From Alkalibacterium putridalgicola (GTDB lineage Bacteria; Bacillota; Bacilli; Lactobacillales; Carnobacteriaceae_A), in the NCBI RefSeq assembly GCF_900109825.1, contig NZ_FOBL01000002.1, forward strand, positions 1 to 64,000: a stretch of 64,000 nt of DNA, given 5' to 3'. Made by a program: the position numbers and the translations under genes. Below the pieces are notes generated by a model. That model saw only the letters and a program-made list of their open reading frames with translations. It made no database searches and had not been told where the DNA came from. Shown here in pieces: positions 7,410-17,154 of this stretch. Every line of letters starts with the position of its first letter. Position 1 is the first letter of the stretch.

Positions 7410-9206
7410 GTGGTAGATTTGAAAGCGAAACCATTTAACCTGGATGATAAAGGTGTCAAGTGGGTGGAAGAAACGATTTCAAACATGTCCTTGGATGAAA
7501 AAATCGGACAGTTGTTTGTAAACATGGGAGCGGACCGTTCTGAAGAGTACTTGACGGGTGTTATGAATGAGTATCACATCGCGGCTGTCCGATACAATAA
7601 AGCGAAAGCAGCGGATGTCTATGATCAGAACAAGATCCTGCAGACCAAGAGTGACATTCCCTTACTGATTGCAGCCAATACAGAAGCAGGCGGAGACGGC
7701 GCTGTGACTGACGGAACCAAAGTCGGTGACGAAGTCAAAGTTGCCGCTACCAACGATGTGAACTATGCTTACGAACTGGGACGTATTTCAGGGCTGGAAG
7801 CTTCAGCCGTTGGATGTAACGCTTCTTTTGCACCGATCGTTGACTTGACACGTAACTGGAGAAACCCGATCATCTCAAACCGTACGTGGGGCGCTGACGT
7901 CCAGCAGACCATCGATTATTCAAAAGAATACATGCGCGGAATTATGGAATACGGCATCATGCCATTTGCCAAGCACTTCCCTGGTGACGGTATCGACGAA
8001 CGTGACCACCACTTGTCATATGCAAGCAACCCGATGAGCGTTGAAGAGTGGGACGAAACATTCGGCCGTATCTATAAAGAATTGTCAGACGCAGGACTTC
8101 CAGGCATCATGGCTGGACATATCCACCTGCCTGAATATGAAAAAGCCCTTCATCCAGAACGTGACGAAAAAGACTTCCTGCCGGCATCACTGAACAAAAC
8201 ATTGCTGACAGAATTATTACGCGACAAATTAGGCTACAACGGCGCGATCGTTACTGACGCCTCTCACATGGTCGGTATGACAGCTGCTATGCCACGTCGT
8301 GAAATGGTTCCAACTGCAATCGAAGCAGGCTGTGACTTGTTCTTATTCTTCAACGATCCAGACGAAGACTTCCAGTGGATGAAAGAAGGATACGAAAATG
8401 GACTCTTGTCTGACGAACGTCTGCATGACGCCCTGCGCCGTACTTTAGGCCTGAAAGCGAAACTTGGCCTGCATAACTATGAAGGAAAGCGCGAAGAGAT
8501 CATGAAGCCGAAAGAAGAAGCTTTGAGCCTGATCAACACAGAAGAAAGCCAGGCTGTCGTTCGCGAAGTTGCTGACAAAGCGATCACACTGGTCAAAGAT
8601 GAACAGAAAGACCTGTTCCCAGTCACACCGGAACGTTACAAACGTATCCTGCTCGTTCCTGTTCAAGGTCTGACTGGCGGATTCGGTGCCATGATCGCCG
8701 GCAACAAGCCCAAAGCACATGACCACCTGAAGAAAATGCTTGAAGCACGCGGACATGAAGTCTCGATCTGGGAAAACACAGAAGAGCGTATCATGAAACT
8801 GCCGGAAAGTGAACGTGCGGGAGCCATCGCGAACGTTTATGCTCAAAAGCAGCCGATCTCAAAACTGACTGAAAACTATGATTTGATCATCAACGTTTCT
8901 GACGTCAACAGCGGCGGAACGATCCAGCGTACTGTATGGCCGGCTTCTAAAGGGACACCGGACATCCCGTTCTACGTTCACGAAGTGCCGACACTATTCA
9001 TTTCCGTTCAGAACCCATTCGACCTTGCTGATGTTCCTCAAGTTGGCACATACATTAACACGTATGACGGCATGGAAGTAACGATGGAAGAACTGGTCAA
9101 GAAACTGGCCGGCGAAACAGAATTCAAAGGCGTAAGTTCAGTGGATGCTTACTGTGGATTATTTGATACAAAAGTCTGGCGTACAAGCACTTACGCTAAA
9201 AAATAA
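7410..9206 (+). CDS. Glycoside hydrolase family 3, NagZ-like
   Basis: A 598-residue GH3 enzyme of the beta-N-acetylhexosaminidase (NagZ) branch. KHFPGDG near 187 is followed by a DHH segment that holds the loop histidine used by NagZ-type enzymes. IVTDAS near 282 supplies the nucleophile Asp. A C-terminal alpha/beta domain follows, as in long Firmicute NagZ proteins that recycle cell-wall muropeptides. The start is GTG at 7410, six bases after GGAGGA. There is no signal peptide, so it should be cytoplasmic. Its codon usage is that of a highly expressed gene. Confidence 0.8.
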   Translation: MVDLKAKPFNLDDKGVKWVEETISNMSLDEKIGQLFVNMGADRSEEYLTGVMNEYHIAAVRYNKAKAADVYDQNKILQTKSDIPLLIAANTEAGGDGAVTDGTKVGDEVKVAATNDVNYAYELGRISGLEASAVGCNASFAPIVDLTRNWRNPIISNRTWGADVQQTIDYSKEYMRGIMEYGIMPFAKHFPGDGIDERDHHLSYASNPMSVEEWDETFGRIYKELSDAGLPGIMAGHIHLPEYEKALHPERDEKDFLPASLNKTLLTELLRDKLGYNGAIVTDASHMVGMTAAMPRREMVPTAIEAGCDLFLFFNDPDEDFQWMKEGYENGLLSDERLHDALRRTLGLKAKLGLHNYEGKREEIMKPKEEALSLINTEESQAVVREVADKAITLVKDEQKDLFPVTPERYKRILLVPVQGLTGGFGAMIAGNKPKAHDHLKKMLEARGHEVSIWENTEERIMKLPESERAGAIANVYAQKQPISKLTENYDLIINVSDVNSGGTIQRTVWPASKGTPDIPFYVHEVPTLFISVQNPFDLADVPQVGTYINTYDGMEVTMEELVKKLAGETEFKGVSSVDAYCGLFDTKVWRTSTYAKK

Positions 9207-9221
9207 CTTTCAATGAAATAA

Positions 9222-9270
9222 GAAGAAGCTTCGCAAAGTCAGTATTGTCTGACTTTGTGGGCTTCTTTTC
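9222..9270 (+). terminator. Terminator after GH3
   Basis: A long stem, GAAGAAGC...CAAAGTCA pairing with TGACTTTG...GCTTCTTTTC. Confidence 0.8.
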
Positions 9271-9374
9271 TGTATGTTGCGCGATCATATATTATCTAAC
9301 ACAAGCACGATGGAAACGAAAAAGATAGCGAATCAGTTAGGCGCTTTTTGAGGTGAAGTCAGACCGATGATCCG

Positions 9375-9516
9375 TCAAACGATGGCGGAAAAGACAAGAG
9401 GCGTCTGAAAGGTAACATAAACTAAGACAGCCGCAAAAATACGGATAATACCAAGCCACATGCTTTTTACTTTGGCAAGCAGTTGTTTTTTATTATGGAT
9501 TTCTTTTCTAAACGTT
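9375..9516 (-). pseudogene. Possible membrane-protein fragment
   Basis: One reverse frame without stops encodes about 45 residues: a basic stretch (KKQLLAKVK), then a hydrophobic helix (GIIRIFAAVLVYV), ending at TGA. It looks like the C-terminus of a membrane protein. There is no ribosome site, and a stop lies just upstream. It is either a decayed remnant or a chance frame; a 28-residue peptide starting at its internal ATG is possible but unsupported. Confidence 0.25.
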
Positions 9517-9619
9517 CACAAGTATACCGATATCAGATTATCTAGAAAACTACGAACAAAAAACAGATAACTCTATTCTTTTTTAATGATTCGGTAGATA
9601 GAAGGTTTATTTTCTCCCA

Positions 9620-9895
9620 AAGTGCCGAAGATACAGATGTTCGGCCAGTTGAGTCAGCCACTTTGATCCTAACTGCCGAAGTTAGGGCACCTTCGACACT
9701 TTCAAACTTTATTCAGGCAGCTAGTTACCGAATGGAGCCAAGTTCGGTAATTAGCTCACGATTCAACTTTTCAACCTACCGAACTCATATCAATTTCGAC
9801 ACTTAGGTGAAAACGTCAGCCTCCTACTTACCGAACTTTCCCATATTCGACACTTAGCGAAAAGGAAGAGACTTTAAAGTGTCGAACTGCCGCAT
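9620..9895. repeat. CCGAA/TTCGG dyad array, 51/52-bp alternation
   Basis: (C/T)CGAA cores begin at 9625, 9676, 9728, 9779, 9831 and 9882 (steps 51, 52, 51, 52, 51). Inverted TTCG cores follow 15 or 16 bp later in alternation. Flanks extend the dyads to forms such as CTACTTACCGAA and TTCGGTAATTAG or TTCGACACTTAG. No coding potential. This array occupies most of the gene-free interval 9271-10198. Confidence 0.9.
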
Positions 9896-9968
9896 GAATA
9901 TGCCAACACAACATGTTCTGACATAGTTTATGTCCGCAAAAACAATTTAGCCCAAAGTTTAGAAGGAT

Positions 9969-9992
9969 CATACTCGCCAGCCAGCGAGTATG
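9969..9992. other. Array-edge hairpin
   Basis: CATACTCGC/GCGAGTATG, 9-bp stem with a 6-base loop. The same layout (CATACGCGC/GCGCGTATG) recurs beside the arrays at 35.7 and 60.3 kb. Confidence 0.7.
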
Positions 9993-10198
9993 AACAGCCT
10001 TAAAGAACTTAAAGAATGTGAAGAATGTGAAGAGACTGATTTGCGATTCAGCTTGGAAGAACTGCTTATGCCTAAGGTGCTGTAGTCACAGACGCACCTT
10101 TTGCTAACCAAGTCTAAAGCGTTTTTCTTATGCAAGTAGAGTGAAGCGTATGCTATACTTAAGTAAGCGATAAAGTTCAAAGAATGGAGTGGTTAGAA

Positions 10199-10609
10199 AT
10201 GAAAGTATCAACAAATTGGGAAGGCGAAATGGCCTATACAATGACGAATCAGCGGGGAAAAACGATGCATCTTGATCCAAATGGCGACGGGGTTTCTCCA
10301 ATGGAATCTGTACTTGGCGGACTGGCCGGGTGTATGGGCATCGATATCGTGATGGTACTGAAACCTTATCAGGATAAAATCAAGCGGCTGGAGATCGATA
10401 CGGACGGCGAACGCAACGAGGAAGCACCAAAATACTTCAAGTCCATACACATCACGATCAATATAGACGGGGATATCCCGGCAAGCCGTGTCTGGCGCGC
10501 TGTCAACTTGAGTGACCAGAAATACTGTTCCGTAGCCAACTCACTGAATGCCGACCTGAGCTACACTGTCGTTCTGAACGGCGAAGAAGTGGAAGACCCT
10601 AAAAAATAA
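10199..10609 (+). CDS. OsmC/Ohr family peroxiredoxin
   Basis: A 136-residue OsmC-family protein. The two redox cysteines are seen at about 45 (LAGCMGID) and 110 (KYCSVAN). The family reduces organic or inorganic hydroperoxides with a Cys-Cys pair in the cytoplasm. The start at 10199 follows GGAGTGG; the in-frame ATG at 10184 overlaps that site and is unlikely. The esterase gene starts 12 bases after the stop, so the two probably form an operon. Confidence 0.88.
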   Translation: MKVSTNWEGEMAYTMTNQRGKTMHLDPNGDGVSPMESVLGGLAGCMGIDIVMVLKPYQDKIKRLEIDTDGERNEEAPKYFKSIHITINIDGDIPASRVWRAVNLSDQKYCSVANSLNADLSYTVVLNGEEVEDPKK

Positions 10610-10621
10610 GGAGCTGAATCT

Positions 10622-11407
10622 ATGGCGACACTCACTACGACTTTTCAATCTGAACAGCTGCAGCGGAACGTGACGTTCAAAGCGATCATCCCGACATCGA
10701 CAAAATCTCTTTACGACTATGAGACGAAGGCGGAAGTCAAGCCGGAAGGATTTCGGACGCTGTACCTGCTGAACGGCTGGAACGGCAATCACGAAGACTG
10801 GATCATCAACTCGACCATCGTCAAGCTGGCTGACCAGTATAATCTGGCGGTCATCATGCCGGCCGGCGAGAACAGTTTCTATGTCGATCATGTGGATGGC
10901 TCAAACTACGGCAAGTTCATTGGCGAAGAACTGGTCAATGTCACCCGTAATTTATTCCCGCTATCGACTAAACGTGACGACACCTTTATCGGCGGCCTGT
11001 CGATGGGCGGATATGGGGCTTTGAGAAACGGCTATGTGTATAACCAGACTTTCGGCAAAATCATCGGCTTATCGAGCAGCGTCCTGCATAAAAACGATCA
11101 GGTGCACGACTTGTCTGAAGACAATGCCATTAACACGAAACTGAAATACATCATTCAAAGCGACGTATGGGCTGAGATGGCCGAGAAGCTGGATATCTAT
11201 GAAGTGATCCAACATGCCGACAAGAAGCCTGACTTGTTTCTGGCTATCGGCACAGAGGACTTCCTTTATGAAGAGAATAAACTCCTGCATGAGTGGCTGG
11301 AAAAAGAGGACATCGCGCACGACTACATCGAAGCGCCCGGCGAGCATAACTGGAAATTCTGGGAAACAACGATCAGACAGGCGCTCGAATGGATCTTCGG
11401 AGAATAA
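10622..11407 (+). CDS. Esterase D/tributyrin-esterase-like alpha/beta hydrolase
   Basis: A 261-residue alpha/beta hydrolase with nucleophile elbow GLSMGG (Ser about 127), Asp in GTEDF (about 212) and catalytic His in GEHNW (about 242). The arrangement matches the esterase D family, which includes S-formylglutathione hydrolases and lactococcal tributyrin esterase EstA. There is no signal peptide. It sits 12 bases behind the OsmC gene with AAGGAG in between. It likely hydrolyses short-chain esters or thioesters; a detoxification role beside OsmC is plausible but inferred. Confidence 0.82.
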   Translation: MATLTTTFQSEQLQRNVTFKAIIPTSTKSLYDYETKAEVKPEGFRTLYLLNGWNGNHEDWIINSTIVKLADQYNLAVIMPAGENSFYVDHVDGSNYGKFIGEELVNVTRNLFPLSTKRDDTFIGGLSMGGYGALRNGYVYNQTFGKIIGLSSSVLHKNDQVHDLSEDNAINTKLKYIIQSDVWAEMAEKLDIYEVIQHADKKPDLFLAIGTEDFLYEENKLLHEWLEKEDIAHDYIEAPGEHNWKFWETTIRQALEWIFGE

Positions 11408-11415
11408 TTTATAAT

Positions 11416-11451
11416 AAGCCTAAAAGCTGAAAAAGCTTTTGGGCTTTTTTT
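11416..11451 (+). terminator. Terminator after esterase
   Basis: AAGCCTAAAAGCT pairs with AGCTTTTGGGCTT, followed by T-run. Confidence 0.85.
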
Positions 11452-11470
11452 ATGAATTTTAAGAAAGCAC

Positions 11471-11520
11471 TTGCAAAAAGAAAACATTCTGCGTATACTT
11501 CATTTATCGAAACGTTTCGA
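11471..11520 (+). promoter_or_regulatory. Promoter and LacI operator of the first glucan locus
   Basis: TTGCAA (11471-11476) and TATACT (11494-11499) have 17-bp spacing. Immediately downstream is the perfect 14-bp palindrome TCGAAACGTTTCGA (11507-11520), then a weaker AAATGTTTCAACA. A repressor here would block initiation. The likely ligand is the LacI protein encoded at 21845. Confidence 0.8.
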
Positions 11521-11556
11521 CAAAAATGTTTCAACAGATGCTTAAGGAGAGATTAT

Positions 11557-13710
11557 GTGAAGGAGATCGAGTTAACAGAATTATTGAACAAGATGACATT
11601 GAAGGAGAAAATTGGTCAGCTCAGTCAAATTATTAGTGAACCTTATACTTCTGAAGATTTTGAGATTACAGGTCCACTGACAGAATTAGGTATCCCGCAA
11701 GATTTAGTGCCTTTAGCCGGTTCAGTTCTTGGGGCGTCTGGAGCAGAAGCGAATATGACTATTCAGGAACAGTACTTGAAACAAAGTCGGTTGAAAATCC
11801 CACTTATTTTTATGGCAGACATCATTCATGGCTATAAAACTATTTTTCCGATCCCTTTAGGAATAGGGTCATCCTGGAATACTGAATTAGCTAAACTTAG
11901 TGCGCGTGTATCCGCCGTCGAGACAGCTGTCTCAGGTTTGCATGTTACTTTCTCACCAATGGTAGACTTAGTTAGAGATCCCAGATGGGGCAGAGTAATG
12001 GAAACAACAGGTGAAGATAAATTTTTAAATGAACGTTTTGCAGAAGCTTTTGTTCAAGGTTACCAGGGTGAGGATTATACGGATCCCTATTCTATTGCAT
12101 CCTGTGTAAAACATTTTGCTGGGTATGGTGCTCCTGAAGGCGGGAGAGACTATAATACAGTAAACATGTCAGAACGTCAGCTTAGAGAAGACTATATGTC
12201 AGCGTATAAAGCAGCTGTTGATAGTGGTACCGAATTAGTCATGACCTCTTTTAATACAGTCGATGGTATTCCTTCTAGTGGTAACAGATGGTTGCTTCAT
12301 GATGTATTGAGAGAAGAATGGGGATTCGATGGCGTTGTTATTTCGGATTGGGGTGCCGTTAAAGAACTGCTACCGCACGGGGTAGCAGCTGATGAAAAAG
12401 AAGCAGCGCGGAAGGCGATAAATGCAACCTTAGATATTGAAATGATGACATTCACATATATTAAACATTTAGAAGAATTAATAAACGAAGGATCTGTTTC
12501 CGAGCAAATCATGGATGATGCTGTGCTTAGGATACTCAGATTAAAAAATAAATTAGGTTTATTTGAAAACCCATACCGTTCAGCTGATGCGGAGAAAGAA
12601 AAAGAACTGGTATTTTCAGAAGACCATCGTGAGAAAGCATGTAAAGTAGCCGAAGAATCCATGGTATTACTTAAAAACGATGCGGCTCTACCACTAAATG
12701 TAGAGAAACAGAAAATCGCCTTGATCGGACCATTTTCAAAAGGTGAAAATATGCTTGGAGCGTGGTCGTGGAAAGGAGAACCAGAATCTGCTAGTCAGTT
12801 ACTCGACTCTCTTAAAGATAGGCTTCCTGCAGCTAATTTATTATATGCCAAAGGTAGTGAGATAAATACAACTACAGAAAAGCTATTAACTGAAGCAGAA
12901 GTGACAGCTTCCAAAGCGGATGTAATCGTTCTGGCATTGGGTGAAAGTGCAGATATGAGTGGAGAAGCAGCCAGCCTCACTGACATCAGACTGCCAAACT
13001 CACAAATTGAACTGTTAAAACGATTATCTAAACTCGATAAACCGATTGTAACGGTCCTATTTAATGGAAGACCTTTAGATCTCAACAATATAGATAAATA
13101 CTCTGATGCGATACTTGAAGCATGGTTCCCAGGATCAGAGGGGGGATCAGCAATTTCCAATATACTTATCGGACGAACTAATCCATCAGGAAAGCTTCCC
13201 ATGTCCTTTCCAGAGAACGTTGGTCAAATCCCTGTATATTATAATCACTTTAGCACGGGCAGACCTGTCGAAACGACACCTGATAAAAAATATTCATCTA
13301 AATATCTCGACTGTTCCAATTATCCCAAGTATGCATTTGGATACGGTCTGAGCTATACAACGTTCAAGTACAGTGACTTAACTCTTTCTGACAACGAGCT
13401 TAAAGATGACGAAGCTTTAGAGGTCACAGTCACCGTTACTAATTCAGGACCGGTAAGAGGGAAAGAAGTCGTACAGTTATATGTTAGAGATTTGATCGGA
13501 GAAGTAGTGAGACCGGAAAGAGAACTAAAAGGGTTTGAAAAAATCACCTTGGATTCCGGAGAGTCAACTGAAGTAACCTTTAAACTGACTCGAGACATGC
13601 TGAGTTATGTCCATTCAGACTTATCAGTATCGGCTGATGAAGGGGAGTTCGAAGTATTTGCTGGAGGAAATAGTCTAGTAACTGGATCCAAAAAATTTGT
13701 TATTAAATAG
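11557..13710 (+). CDS. GH3 beta-glucosidase
   Basis: A 717-residue GH3 enzyme with the three-part layout of family beta-glucosidases: N-terminal barrel with nucleophile Asp about 264 (VISDWGAV), an alpha/beta sandwich, and a C-terminal fibronectin-III-like domain (KEVVQLYVRD). The start is GTG at 11557, 7 bases after AAGGA. The frame is open back to 11452, but that extension covers the promoter. No signal peptide. The gene sits ahead of the large phosphorylase, so it probably cleaves the imported beta-linked gluco-oligosaccharide, such as sophorose by analogy with Listeria beta-1,2-glucan loci. Confidence 0.88.
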   Translation: MKEIELTELLNKMTLKEKIGQLSQIISEPYTSEDFEITGPLTELGIPQDLVPLAGSVLGASGAEANMTIQEQYLKQSRLKIPLIFMADIIHGYKTIFPIPLGIGSSWNTELAKLSARVSAVETAVSGLHVTFSPMVDLVRDPRWGRVMETTGEDKFLNERFAEAFVQGYQGEDYTDPYSIASCVKHFAGYGAPEGGRDYNTVNMSERQLREDYMSAYKAAVDSGTELVMTSFNTVDGIPSSGNRWLLHDVLREEWGFDGVVISDWGAVKELLPHGVAADEKEAARKAINATLDIEMMTFTYIKHLEELINEGSVSEQIMDDAVLRILRLKNKLGLFENPYRSADAEKEKELVFSEDHREKACKVAEESMVLLKNDAALPLNVEKQKIALIGPFSKGENMLGAWSWKGEPESASQLLDSLKDRLPAANLLYAKGSEINTTTEKLLTEAEVTASKADVIVLALGESADMSGEAASLTDIRLPNSQIELLKRLSKLDKPIVTVLFNGRPLDLNNIDKYSDAILEAWFPGSEGGSAISNILIGRTNPSGKLPMSFPENVGQIPVYYNHFSTGRPVETTPDKKYSSKYLDCSNYPKYAFGYGLSYTTFKYSDLTLSDNELKDDEALEVTVTVTNSGPVRGKEVVQLYVRDLIGEVVRPERELKGFEKITLDSGESTEVTFKLTRDMLSYVHSDLSVSADEGEFEVFAGGNSLVTGSKKFVIK

Positions 13711-13727
13711 CAGTAAGGAGCATGAAT

Positions 13728-16700
13728 ATGATTGAAGTATCTACAAATATGAAAAACACACATGTCCTGAGGAAGAACGACACTGAGTTTGTATTTCTAC
13801 CCACAGGTGACATACTGAAAGCCAGTGCGAACGGTGTGATGTTGAATCAAGTGCTGGGAAATACATTTGATGGTTCAATGAACAACTTATTTTTGAGAGT
13901 ATATAAAAATAGCACTATTTATTATACGCCGTTACTTGGTATTGATTCAGAGAGTACATTTAAAACAGGAGAAGAAAGTGTACAATGGACGGGGTCATTT
14001 AAAGAAGTGAAATATGCGGTAACATTCCAATTGAGTGAAGACAATATGTGGTTCTGGACTATAGACTTGGAAGGAAAGAATACATCAGTAGATGTCGTTT
14101 ACGGATGGGACTTAGGCTTGAACAAGCAAGGGGCTTTGCAATCGAACGAAGGATATGTGGCTCAATACGTTGGACATACTGTCTTTAATGATGAAAATGG
14201 CTTCGTTGTTTGTTCAAGACAGAACCAGGCTGAAGAAGTTTTTCCTTACGTTCAGCAAGGAGGCCTGACTAATGTAGTAGGGTATTCCACAGATGGATTT
14301 CAGTTCTTTGGTAAATCATATAAAGAGACTGATCAGATCGAACAGTTATCTAAAGAAAGCCTGGAAAACAAGATTTACCAGTATGAGTTTGATTATACGG
14401 CACTGCAGTCCGAGAAAATTGCTTTAGAAGACTCTCAACGTTTAGTTTTTTACGGACTATTTAAAAACAACCATCCTGATGCTATTACAAAACTAGAATT
14501 TCAGTCAGAAGTGACGACGAGCTGGAATAATCTGAGTCCAGAAAAGAATTATAGGAAACTACCGAAGATAACTAAATCGCCTGAGCTAGGACAACCGCTT
14601 AAGGTTAAAAGCTTGACAGAAAAAGAGTTAGAGCATTTGTATCCAAGTCGTATTCAAGAAGAGACTATTCAAGGAAAGATGGCTTCATTTTTCACGGATG
14701 ACTACAGCCATGTCACTTTGAAAGAAAAGGAAATTGAACTAGAGCGCCAGCATGGACATATTATATATACAAAAAATGAAGTAACAGTGGATGAGCCTAT
14801 CGTTGCGACAACATCTTGGATGGCTGGTGTTTTTAACTCGCAGCTTGTACTCGGTAATACATCAATGAATAAGTTTCTAACTAATACTCGTAATCACCTG
14901 AACATCCTCAAAGCTCAGGGGCAGAGGATATATGTTAAAACAGATGAGGAATACCATTTGCTTACTATGCCTTCTCTGTATGAAATGGGATTTAACTATG
15001 TGAAGTGGATATATAAAACTGCTGAAGACACTTTTACGATCACTAATTATTCACATGCTGATACAGATACTGTGAGACTGACGGTTGAAACTAAGAGCGG
15101 AAAGGCTTATGCATATAAAGTGACTAATCAAGTTGTTTTAAATGAAAGTGAGTACACGGTTCCTTTTTATTATGAAATAAATGATAGTCTGGTTACTTTT
15201 AAACCCGATTCAAAAAGTATTGTGAAAGAGAAGTATCCTGAACTAACCTATTATATGAAAGTTGAAGGATCTACCGTTAAATGTTCTGATGGGTCAAGTT
15301 TGACAACGGAAGATCATGGTTCTACTTCTTCAATAATCGTTATGGATATTGCAGAAACAGAAATATTTTCCATAATAATGCAGGGAACAGTCACGGGAAA
15401 AGATTTTCAAAACGTTAAAACTACCTTTGGAAAAGAAAAGGACCGATTCAAAGAATTTTATGGATCTTTAATGAATAATCTACAATTAGAACATAGTGAT
15501 ATTAATGTATCATCAGAAGTAGAAAAAATGAACATTACAATGTGGTGGTATACTCACGACATGTTTGTCCACTATCTTTCACCTCACGGGCTGGAACAGT
15601 ACGGTGGAGCAGCATGGGGAACACGTGACGTTGCTCAGGGGCCTGCAGAGTACTTCCTTGCAATGAGAAAATATGACGTGGTGAAGGACATTATCTTCAA
15701 ACTGTTCAGTCATCAGTTCGTAGATAATGGTAACTGGCCTCAATGGTTTATGTTTGATAAATACACGAATATTCACTCTGATGAAAGTCACGGCGATATT
15801 ATTGTCTGGCCAATGAAGCTTTTAGGAGATTATTTGATCGCCACTGAAGACTACGAAATCTTGACAAAAGAGCTGCCGTACCTGTCGAAAGAGAAACAGG
15901 CGTTAACAGAAGAAAAGGAGACGCTTCTAGAGCATCTCAAAAAAGAATTAAACTATGTTACTTCTAATTTCTTAGAAGGGACAAAACTTTCTTCATACGG
16001 AGATGGAGACTGGGACGATACATTACAGCCGTACAATGAAAAATTGAAGAAACATATGGCTAGTAGCTGGACTGTTGCATTGACTTATCAGACCTTGAAT
16101 ACTCTGGCCCAGGGCTTGAGGAATGAGAGTAAGGAGCTTTACAATGAGCTGAGTGAATTAGCGAACGAAATCAGAAAAGATTACGAAGATGTGATCATGG
16201 CCGATGAAGTAATCCCAGGCTTTATCTATATGGATGAGAATGAGACAGATTTTATGATACATCCTTCAGATACTAAGACAGGAATCACCTACCGATTGTT
16301 ACCAATGATCAGAAGTATGATCAGTGGACTGTTTGATGATAAACAGGTTGCAACGCATTTAAATATTATTGAACACGAGTTAACATTCAGCGATGGTATT
16401 CGTTTAATGAATAGACCTGCTGAATATAAGGGTGGTGTCAGCTCAAACTTCAAGCGTGCGGAACAAGCAGCAAACTTTGGGAGAGAAATCGGTCTATTAT
16501 ACATTCATGCTCATATCCGTTTTGTGGAAGCTATGGCAAAGATAGGTAAGAGCGAGGAAACATGGGACAATCTTTTGAGAATCAACCCTGTCAATATCAA
16601 AGACCATGTACCCAACGCAGTTATCAGGCAGAATAACGCTTATTTTAGCAGTTCAGATGCGGCTTTCGATGACCGTTATGAGGCTCAGGAAAACTTTGAA

Positions 16701-17066
16701 AAGTTAAGACATGGTAAAGTGGATGTCAAAGGCGGCTGGCGTGTATATTCTAGCGGGCCAGGTATCTATCTGAATCAATTACTTTCCAATGTTTTGGGCA
16801 TTAGAGAAGATGCTGGCAATTTGGTGATTGACCCTGTTATTCCAGAGCGATTAAGCGGATTAAGAATTAACACTGAAATTTTAGGAAAACCCGTTGAATT
16901 TAACCTTTCATCTGATTCCCAAGAAAAAGGTATAAAGGTAAATGAACAAGTTGTATCAGTAAAATCGATAGATAATCCATACCGAAAGAGCGGTTGGAAA
17001 ATCAGCAAAAAAGATCTGCAGGCTATGCTTAAAGACAGAGATAATAACATATTTATAAATTATTGA
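13728..17066 (+). CDS. GH94-type beta-oligoglucan phosphorylase (1,2-beta likely)
   Basis: A 1,112-residue protein with an N-terminal beta-sandwich and an (alpha/alpha)6 barrel. AAWGTRDVAQGP and GNWPQWFMFD are GH94 hallmarks, and GDGDWDD near 758-763 supplies the general-acid Asp (about 761). Its length exceeds cellobiose phosphorylase (about 800 aa) and fits 1,2-beta-oligoglucan phosphorylases of the Listeria type. It would use phosphate to release glucose 1-phosphate in the cytoplasm. ATG 13728 is chosen because AAGGAG lies 7 bases before it; ATG 13722 is only 1 base away from that site. Linkage specificity is inferred from length and gene order. Confidence 0.72.
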   Translation: MIEVSTNMKNTHVLRKNDTEFVFLPTGDILKASANGVMLNQVLGNTFDGSMNNLFLRVYKNSTIYYTPLLGIDSESTFKTGEESVQWTGSFKEVKYAVTFQLSEDNMWFWTIDLEGKNTSVDVVYGWDLGLNKQGALQSNEGYVAQYVGHTVFNDENGFVVCSRQNQAEEVFPYVQQGGLTNVVGYSTDGFQFFGKSYKETDQIEQLSKESLENKIYQYEFDYTALQSEKIALEDSQRLVFYGLFKNNHPDAITKLEFQSEVTTSWNNLSPEKNYRKLPKITKSPELGQPLKVKSLTEKELEHLYPSRIQEETIQGKMASFFTDDYSHVTLKEKEIELERQHGHIIYTKNEVTVDEPIVATTSWMAGVFNSQLVLGNTSMNKFLTNTRNHLNILKAQGQRIYVKTDEEYHLLTMPSLYEMGFNYVKWIYKTAEDTFTITNYSHADTDTVRLTVETKSGKAYAYKVTNQVVLNESEYTVPFYYEINDSLVTFKPDSKSIVKEKYPELTYYMKVEGSTVKCSDGSSLTTEDHGSTSSIIVMDIAETEIFSIIMQGTVTGKDFQNVKTTFGKEKDRFKEFYGSLMNNLQLEHSDINVSSEVEKMNITMWWYTHDMFVHYLSPHGLEQYGGAAWGTRDVAQGPAEYFLAMRKYDVVKDIIFKLFSHQFVDNGNWPQWFMFDKYTNIHSDESHGDIIVWPMKLLGDYLIATEDYEILTKELPYLSKEKQALTEEKETLLEHLKKELNYVTSNFLEGTKLSSYGDGDWDDTLQPYNEKLKKHMASSWTVALTYQTLNTLAQGLRNESKELYNELSELANEIRKDYEDVIMADEVIPGFIYMDENETDFMIHPSDTKTGITYRLLPMIRSMISGLFDDKQVATHLNIIEHELTFSDGIRLMNRPAEYKGGVSSNFKRAEQAANFGREIGLLYIHAHIRFVEAMAKIGKSEETWDNLLRINPVNIKDHVPNAVIRQNNAYFSSSDAAFDDRYEAQENFEKLRHGKVDVKGGWRVYSSGPGIYLNQLLSNVLGIREDAGNLVIDPVIPERLSGLRINTEILGKPVEFNLSSDSQEKGIKVNEQVVSVKSIDNPYRKSGWKISKKDLQAMLKDRDNNIFINY

Positions 17067-17085
17067 AAGAAATAGTAAAAAAAGA

Positions 17086-17134
17086 TTGAAAACGTTTTAC
17101 ACATGATATATAATCAACTTGTCGAAACGTTTCA
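17086..17134 (+). promoter_or_regulatory. Promoter with two LacI operators, solute-binding protein
   Basis: TTGAAA (17086-17091) and TATAAT (17109-17114) have 17-bp spacing. TTGAAAACGTTTTAC overlaps the -35, and TCGAAACGTTTCA (17122-17134) lies just past the -10. The AACGTT-centred palindromes match that at 11507. Confidence 0.8.
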
Positions 17135-17154
17135 CCAAATAAGGAGGAAATAAA

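Noticed and set aside
11452-11556. N-terminal extension of the GH3 beta-glucosidase
   Set aside because: The in-frame stretch contains the -35, -10 and operator, and a good ribosome site precedes the GTG at 11557.
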